NCBI RefSeq assembly: GCF_022458985.1
Contig: NC_061787.1
Location: 22,701,629 to 22,765,628 of the forward strand
DNA from: Mugil cephalus
Lineage: Eukaryota; Chordata; Actinopteri; Mugiliformes; Mugilidae
Direction: 5' to 3'
DNA: 64,000 nucleotides
The notes under the pieces: generated by a model
What the model saw: only the letters and a program-made list of their open reading frames with translations
What the model was told of the DNA's origin: nothing
Database searches by the model: none
In this document: piece by piece, positions 61,301-64,000 of the stretch
Numbering within the stretch: position 1 is the first letter of the stretch
How the letters are laid out: each line of letters opens with the position of its first letter
Program-made: the position numbers and the translations under genes

Positions 61301-61475
61301 TTTGAACAGGGCCAGAAAGTATTTATTCATGGAAGAGAAGCAGGTGAACATCAGTAATTCACACATTGATTTGTAAATGGTGTCTCCTTTTTTTTTCTTT
61401 ATTCCTCTCAGTCTGATTGGCTGGGGACAGATCAGGAGGGGTGTGACCATCACACCCACAGTGGATGACGACTGA
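49307..61475 (+). CDS. eif2s3: Eukaryotic translation initiation factor 2 subunit gamma
   Basis: GTP-binding core of eIF2, which carries initiator Met-tRNA to the 40S ribosome. Twelve coding exons: 49307-49375, 50325-50388, 50477-50604, 53373-53494, 53740-53834, 57336-57494, 57894-58028, 58115-58209, 58313-58457, 60143-60312, 60392-60564 and 61412-61475. They join in phase to 472 aa, the length I recall for mammals, with near-complete identity. G1 is G48-HVAHGKST56, G3 is D134-CPGH138, G4 is N190-KID193 and G5 is S225-AQ227. Cys96, Cys101 and Cys105 lie in the zinc-knuckle region. Domains II and III follow ([50 protein letters not shown]), ending [14 protein letters not shown]. The start [20 protein letters not shown] is conserved. 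Introns 3 (2.8 kb) and 5 (3.5 kb) contain transposons. Confidence 0.98.
51135..52255 (-). mobile_element. hAT-like element with BED zinc-finger coding sequence, copy 1
   Basis: On minus it encodes [20 protein letters not shown], the latter part of a BED-type zinc finger, and it aligns with 54654-55280 in opposite orientation over about 600 bp once the nested insertion is removed. The outer end is TCGGCCCAGGCCTA. No catalytic domain is present. Confidence 0.8.
51332..51851. mobile_element. 520-bp non-autonomous element nested in the hAT-like copy
   Basis: The ends TAGGGCTGCACGAT and (inverse) TAGGGCTGCACAAT form a terminal inverted repeat. The flanks AAATTTGT and AAATTCGG match the uninterrupted site AAATTCGG in the second hAT-like copy, so an 8-bp target duplication with two later changes is inferred. 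This is the hAT hallmark. Confidence 0.8.
52860..53330. repeat. Dispersed fish repeat in eif2s3 intron 3
   Basis: Contains GTGCAGCTGCATTTTGTACC, GTGAGTTACAGTAGTCCAGT and ATTATGCCAAGATTTTTTAC, a theme recalled from a common teleost repeat. No coding capacity. Confidence 0.45.
54293..54475 (+). repeat. AATTC-ended dispersed fish repeat, second copy
   Basis: Starts CAATTCAATTCAATTCAATT, then TTTATTTATATAGCGCC, and ends AACAGGAAGAAACCTTGAGC. Colinear with 25148-25345. Confidence 0.75.
54654..55400 (+). mobile_element. hAT-like element with BED zinc finger, copy 2
   Basis: The frame 54984-55367 encodes a BED-type finger ([15 protein letters not shown], then [11 protein letters not shown]) preceded by [11 protein letters not shown]. 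The catalytic region is absent; after 55.37 kb the host Tc1-like sequence resumes. Starts TAGGCCTGGGCCGATAATCA. Confidence 0.82.
56754..56972 (+). mobile_element. tRNA-derived SINE, apparently full length
   Basis: The head has an A box (TGGCTCAGTAGGTAGAGTGG) and a B box (GGTTCGATCCC) spaced as in tRNA. It is followed by the body (CCTTGAGCAAGACACTGAAC) and tail (GAAAAGCGCTATATAAGAGC). Partial copies are at 15.17 kb and, older, at 7.6 kb. Confidence 0.85.
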
Positions 61476-61764
61476 GAAGACCAAACCCTGAACATCACCC
61501 TGACGACACAACCAATTCTTCTCTACTCTTTTTTTTTAATTTTATTTCCAATAAGGACGGGAACAGAAAGGGACATGTTGCTGGTATAAAGACACCTCCC
61601 GGCTCTGCTCTTCTTACTCTGCAAGAAATGTTGAGTTCCTTCTGCAGGAGATAAAGAAGAGCAGAAAAGCATAGGAGGTTCTTTAGACAGTCATAACAAT
61701 CCTTCAGAGACCAGGAGTCCGTTCAGTAGAGAAGAGTCTTGTACTGACCACAGATTGCAGATCT

Positions 61765-61770
61765 AATAAA
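61765..61770 (+). promoter_or_regulatory. eif2s3: eif2s3 polyadenylation signal
   Basis: AATAAA 290 bp after the stop codon, with T-rich sequence within 40 bp downstream. Confidence 0.75.
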
Positions 61771-61917
61771 ATTTGGAAGGAACGCATTCATCTTTGAGGT
61801 TTCATTTATGTCACTATTGAAGCTAATACGGTGAACGAGTGCAGAGAAAATTGTTTAAAACTTTTAGTTCTAAGATATAAGACATTTATTTGACTTGGTT
61901 TAACATACACATATCTG

Positions 61918-62915
61918 TACACACACATGGACAAAATGGTTGGTACCCTTATGTTTAAGAAAGGAAAAAAACCACAATGGTCACTAAAATAACTTCAAAC
62001 TGATGAAAGTAATAATAAAAATTGACTTAAAATTAACTCATGAAAATCAGATATTGTTTTTGAATCATTGTTAAACAGAATCATTTAAAAAATGAATGAA
62101 ACTGACCTGGAATAAAATGATGGAAAAGACTGAAAATAATTTGACCACTGGGACCATTGAGGGACATGTCAAACTAAGGTGTCCTGTAATTAGCATCACA
62201 GATGTCTTCACACCTGTAATGAGTCATCTGCTTATTTGACGGGTGGAAAGTTGTTCCAGTGCTGTTTTGTATCATGGTGTGTACCACAATGAGCATGGAC
62301 CACAGAAAGCTAAGGAGAGAGTTATGTCAGTAGGTTAGAGAGAAAATTATAGACAAGGATGTTAAAAGTCCACAGGACTGTAGCCATCCTGCCCGGACAT
62401 GACCATGAGGAAAATGATGACAGGCCCTAGAGAAGGAAAATACAATTAGAGGTGCATCATGTGTCTGTGTTTAAGCCAAAGTGGACTTCATGGAAGGCGA
62501 CTGAGGAGGACTCCATTGTTGGGTTGGAATTTACCAAACTGCATATTGACAAGCCGCTTCTTCACAATGTCCTTTGGACAGATGAGAGACAACTGGAACT
62601 GTTTTATAAAGTAAGTTCAGCTCAAAGTTCACAGAAGCAAAAATGAAGCATACAAAGAAAAGAACAGATCTATATCTTGTTGAACATCTGTGGATAGAGT
62701 TGAAACATCAAGTCTGGTGAAGGCACCTCTCAAGTCCGAGACAGCTGGAGCAGTTTGCTCACAAGGAGTGGGCCAAAATGCCTTTCAGCAGGTCCAGAAG
62801 TCTCACTGAGAGTTACAAAAGTGACTTGATTGCAGTGATTGTCGCAAAAAGGTTGTGCAACACAATATGGGCATGTTACGATAAGGGTACCATCATTTTT
62901 GCCGAGGCCAATTTA
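61918..62915 (+). mobile_element. Tc1-like transposon remnant downstream of eif2s3
   Basis: The ends ATGGACAAAATGGTTGGTACCC and (inverse) AAGGGTACCATCATTTTTGCC are imperfect terminal repeats. Inside, VLWTDERQLELF (about 62.57 kb) is the first catalytic-Asp motif of a Tc1 transposase; the rest is decayed. Confidence 0.8.
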
Positions 62916-63159
62916 CACTATTAGCAGTCCTGATTATGCAAAGTGTCTCACAATTAAGAGTTTATGTACAATTGACTGATCTGTAGGAACAGAAACACTA
63001 AAGAACTTGCCCTATAATCAGCTGGATTTTCAGTATTAAATGAATTAACATTTGTCAATAGATTTAGCTCAACTTTTTAAAAATTTAAAACAGAAATCCT
63101 AAATTTTGTGTTATCGTATACTTCTATTTTGAGACTACAGTCAACATGTACTGATTTAA

Positions 63160-63500
63160 TGATTTTACTAGGAAGGTGACCAGATTGCGGAAATGAAATC
63201 CGGGGACATTAAAAAAAATAAAAATAATAATAATAATAAAAAAAAGATAAAACAAAAAAATAAATGAATTAATGTTATCAAGATGAAATTTAAAAACAGG
63301 GACAATTACGATTTAATTTATGTTGACATATCACCGGCTATCGTAATAAATGCTATCGTAGACTACACGCAACATTTTCCCCCGTTCATAAAACGCTAAA
63401 ATCGGGGCCTTTTCGGGGATAGATTTAGCCGAGGGACAGACTAAGTCAGCCCAAATGGGTACTGTCCCCAGAAATCAGGGGGTTCTGGACAGACCATCTT
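63160..63500. repeat. Probable dispersed repeat
   Basis: GGTGACCAGATTGCGGAAAT at the left and GGGTACTGTCCCCAGAAATC at the right resemble a fish repeat of the 'GTGACCAG...GGGGAC' type; AT-rich centre. Class unknown. Confidence 0.35.
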
Positions 63501-63573
63501 ACAGTCTGTGGTGAAATTATAATTTACTAAAGGTGTTGTCTTCCGGGTTCATCCACCTGACAGGCATGAGACG

Positions 63574-63581
63574 TGACGTCA
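63574..63581. promoter_or_regulatory. CRE palindrome
   Basis: TGACGTCA, a perfect CREB/ATF site, 234 bp upstream of the candidate first exon at 63.8 kb. Confidence 0.5.
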
Positions 63582-63810
63582 CCAAGGTGCTTGGGTGCTT
63601 AACTGGGACCAGGGAAGCGAAAAATGGTTTAGAAAGAAGCTGAATATTTGGAGTTAATGGATCCTGTAGATACCATTTAGTCAGTGCTGACTCTGTGGAG
63701 ATTGCGTTCAACTTTATCTGATCTCCTGAATCTTTATTTTATTCGTCTCATTTCAAACGGGATCGAGCTTTTAGATTTTCTGATCTTTTCACTGTGTTTT
63801 GCCACCGAAC

Positions 63811-63827
63811 TCAGATGGAGTCTGCAG
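63811..63827 (+). other. Possible first exon end of the next gene
   Basis: TCAGATGGAGTCTGCAG is followed by a consensus GTAAGA donor at 63828. It may be a 5' exon (with or without a start, MESA) of a gene that continues to the right. Gene order would suggest zfx, but the peptide does not identify it. Confidence 0.3.
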
Positions 63828-64000
63828 GTAAGACGATCTTAGTTGTTCAGCAGAATAAAAATCTCACTAACGTCTCGGGTTTTTTGAGATTTCACCGCAA
63901 ATTAACAGTTAATTGTGACTTTTCTTCCTCCAAGCAGCTGTAAGACAAATCAAATTAGCTCCGTACTTTTTCACGTTTGCCATTCTGTGAACCTCAAACT

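Noticed and set aside
1-64000. A new defence or biosynthetic system
   Set aside because: All five multi-exon genes are standard vertebrate genes and the remaining coding-like sequence is transposon debris.

Overview
This window looks like nuclear DNA of a teleost fish. It has small exons with consensus GT-AG splice sites, AT-rich introns, many Tc1-like, hAT-like, DIRS-like, Ty3/gypsy and LINE remnants typical of fish genomes, tRNA-derived SINE copies and long microsatellites. No prokaryotic feature is present. Five protein-coding genes can be spliced by eye into proteins that align along their length with well-known vertebrate families: acot9 (minus, 3' end off the left edge), sat1 (plus), apoo (minus), klhl15 (minus) and eif2s3 (plus). 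From memory, this is the order and orientation of the genes at human Xp22.11 (ACOT9, SAT1, APOO, KLHL15, EIF2S3, then ZFX).

Layout. 1-7.3 kb: acot9 coding exons 2-12 of a mitochondrial acyl-CoA thioesterase, with a tentative first exon at 8.7 kb; its introns hold Tc1-like and LINE debris. 9.6-13.3 kb: a compact six-exon sat1 with a TATA-like promoter and CCAAT boxes, head to head with acot9. 13.3-18.5 kb: sat1-apoo tail-to-tail spacer with a Tc1-like fragment, an ATCT microsatellite, a SINE tail and a DIRS-like retroelement. 18.5-28.0 kb: nine-exon apoo (MICOS subunit), with a Penelope-like fragment and other repeats in introns, and an NRF1-like palindrome near its start. 28-36 kb: apoo-klhl15 spacer with a Ty3/gypsy pol remnant and LTR, then a long gene-poor stretch that may include the klhl15 3' UTR. 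36.2-45.5 kb: seven coding exons of klhl15 (BTB-BACK-Kelch), one intron of which is packed with transposons; candidate 5' UTR exons lie at 45.9, 46.7 and 47.8-48.0 kb. 49.3-61.8 kb: twelve-exon eif2s3 (eIF2 gamma) encoding 472 aa; its third intron carries a three-level nested insertion and its fifth intron a second hAT-like copy in the opposite orientation. 61.9-64 kb: a Tc1-like relic, then a CRE palindrome and a possible first exon of the next gene (zfx would be expected from synteny; not verifiable here).

The genes are ordinary housekeeping genes that do not form one pathway: fatty-acyl-CoA hydrolysis and cristae organisation (acot9, apoo; both mitochondrial), polyamine catabolism (sat1), CUL3-dependent protein turnover (klhl15) and translation initiation (eif2s3). 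I found no convincing new biological system. The more interesting material is in the mobile-element architecture (nested and inverted hAT-like copies around eif2s3 exons, a MITE with 32-bp perfect ends, an LTR placed between a purine tract and a primer-binding-like site) and in a few regulatory candidates (possible poison exon in sat1 intron 3, tandem acceptor in apoo, uORF-bearing 5' exon of klhl15). All exon boundaries were read by eye and were not checked against transcripts.
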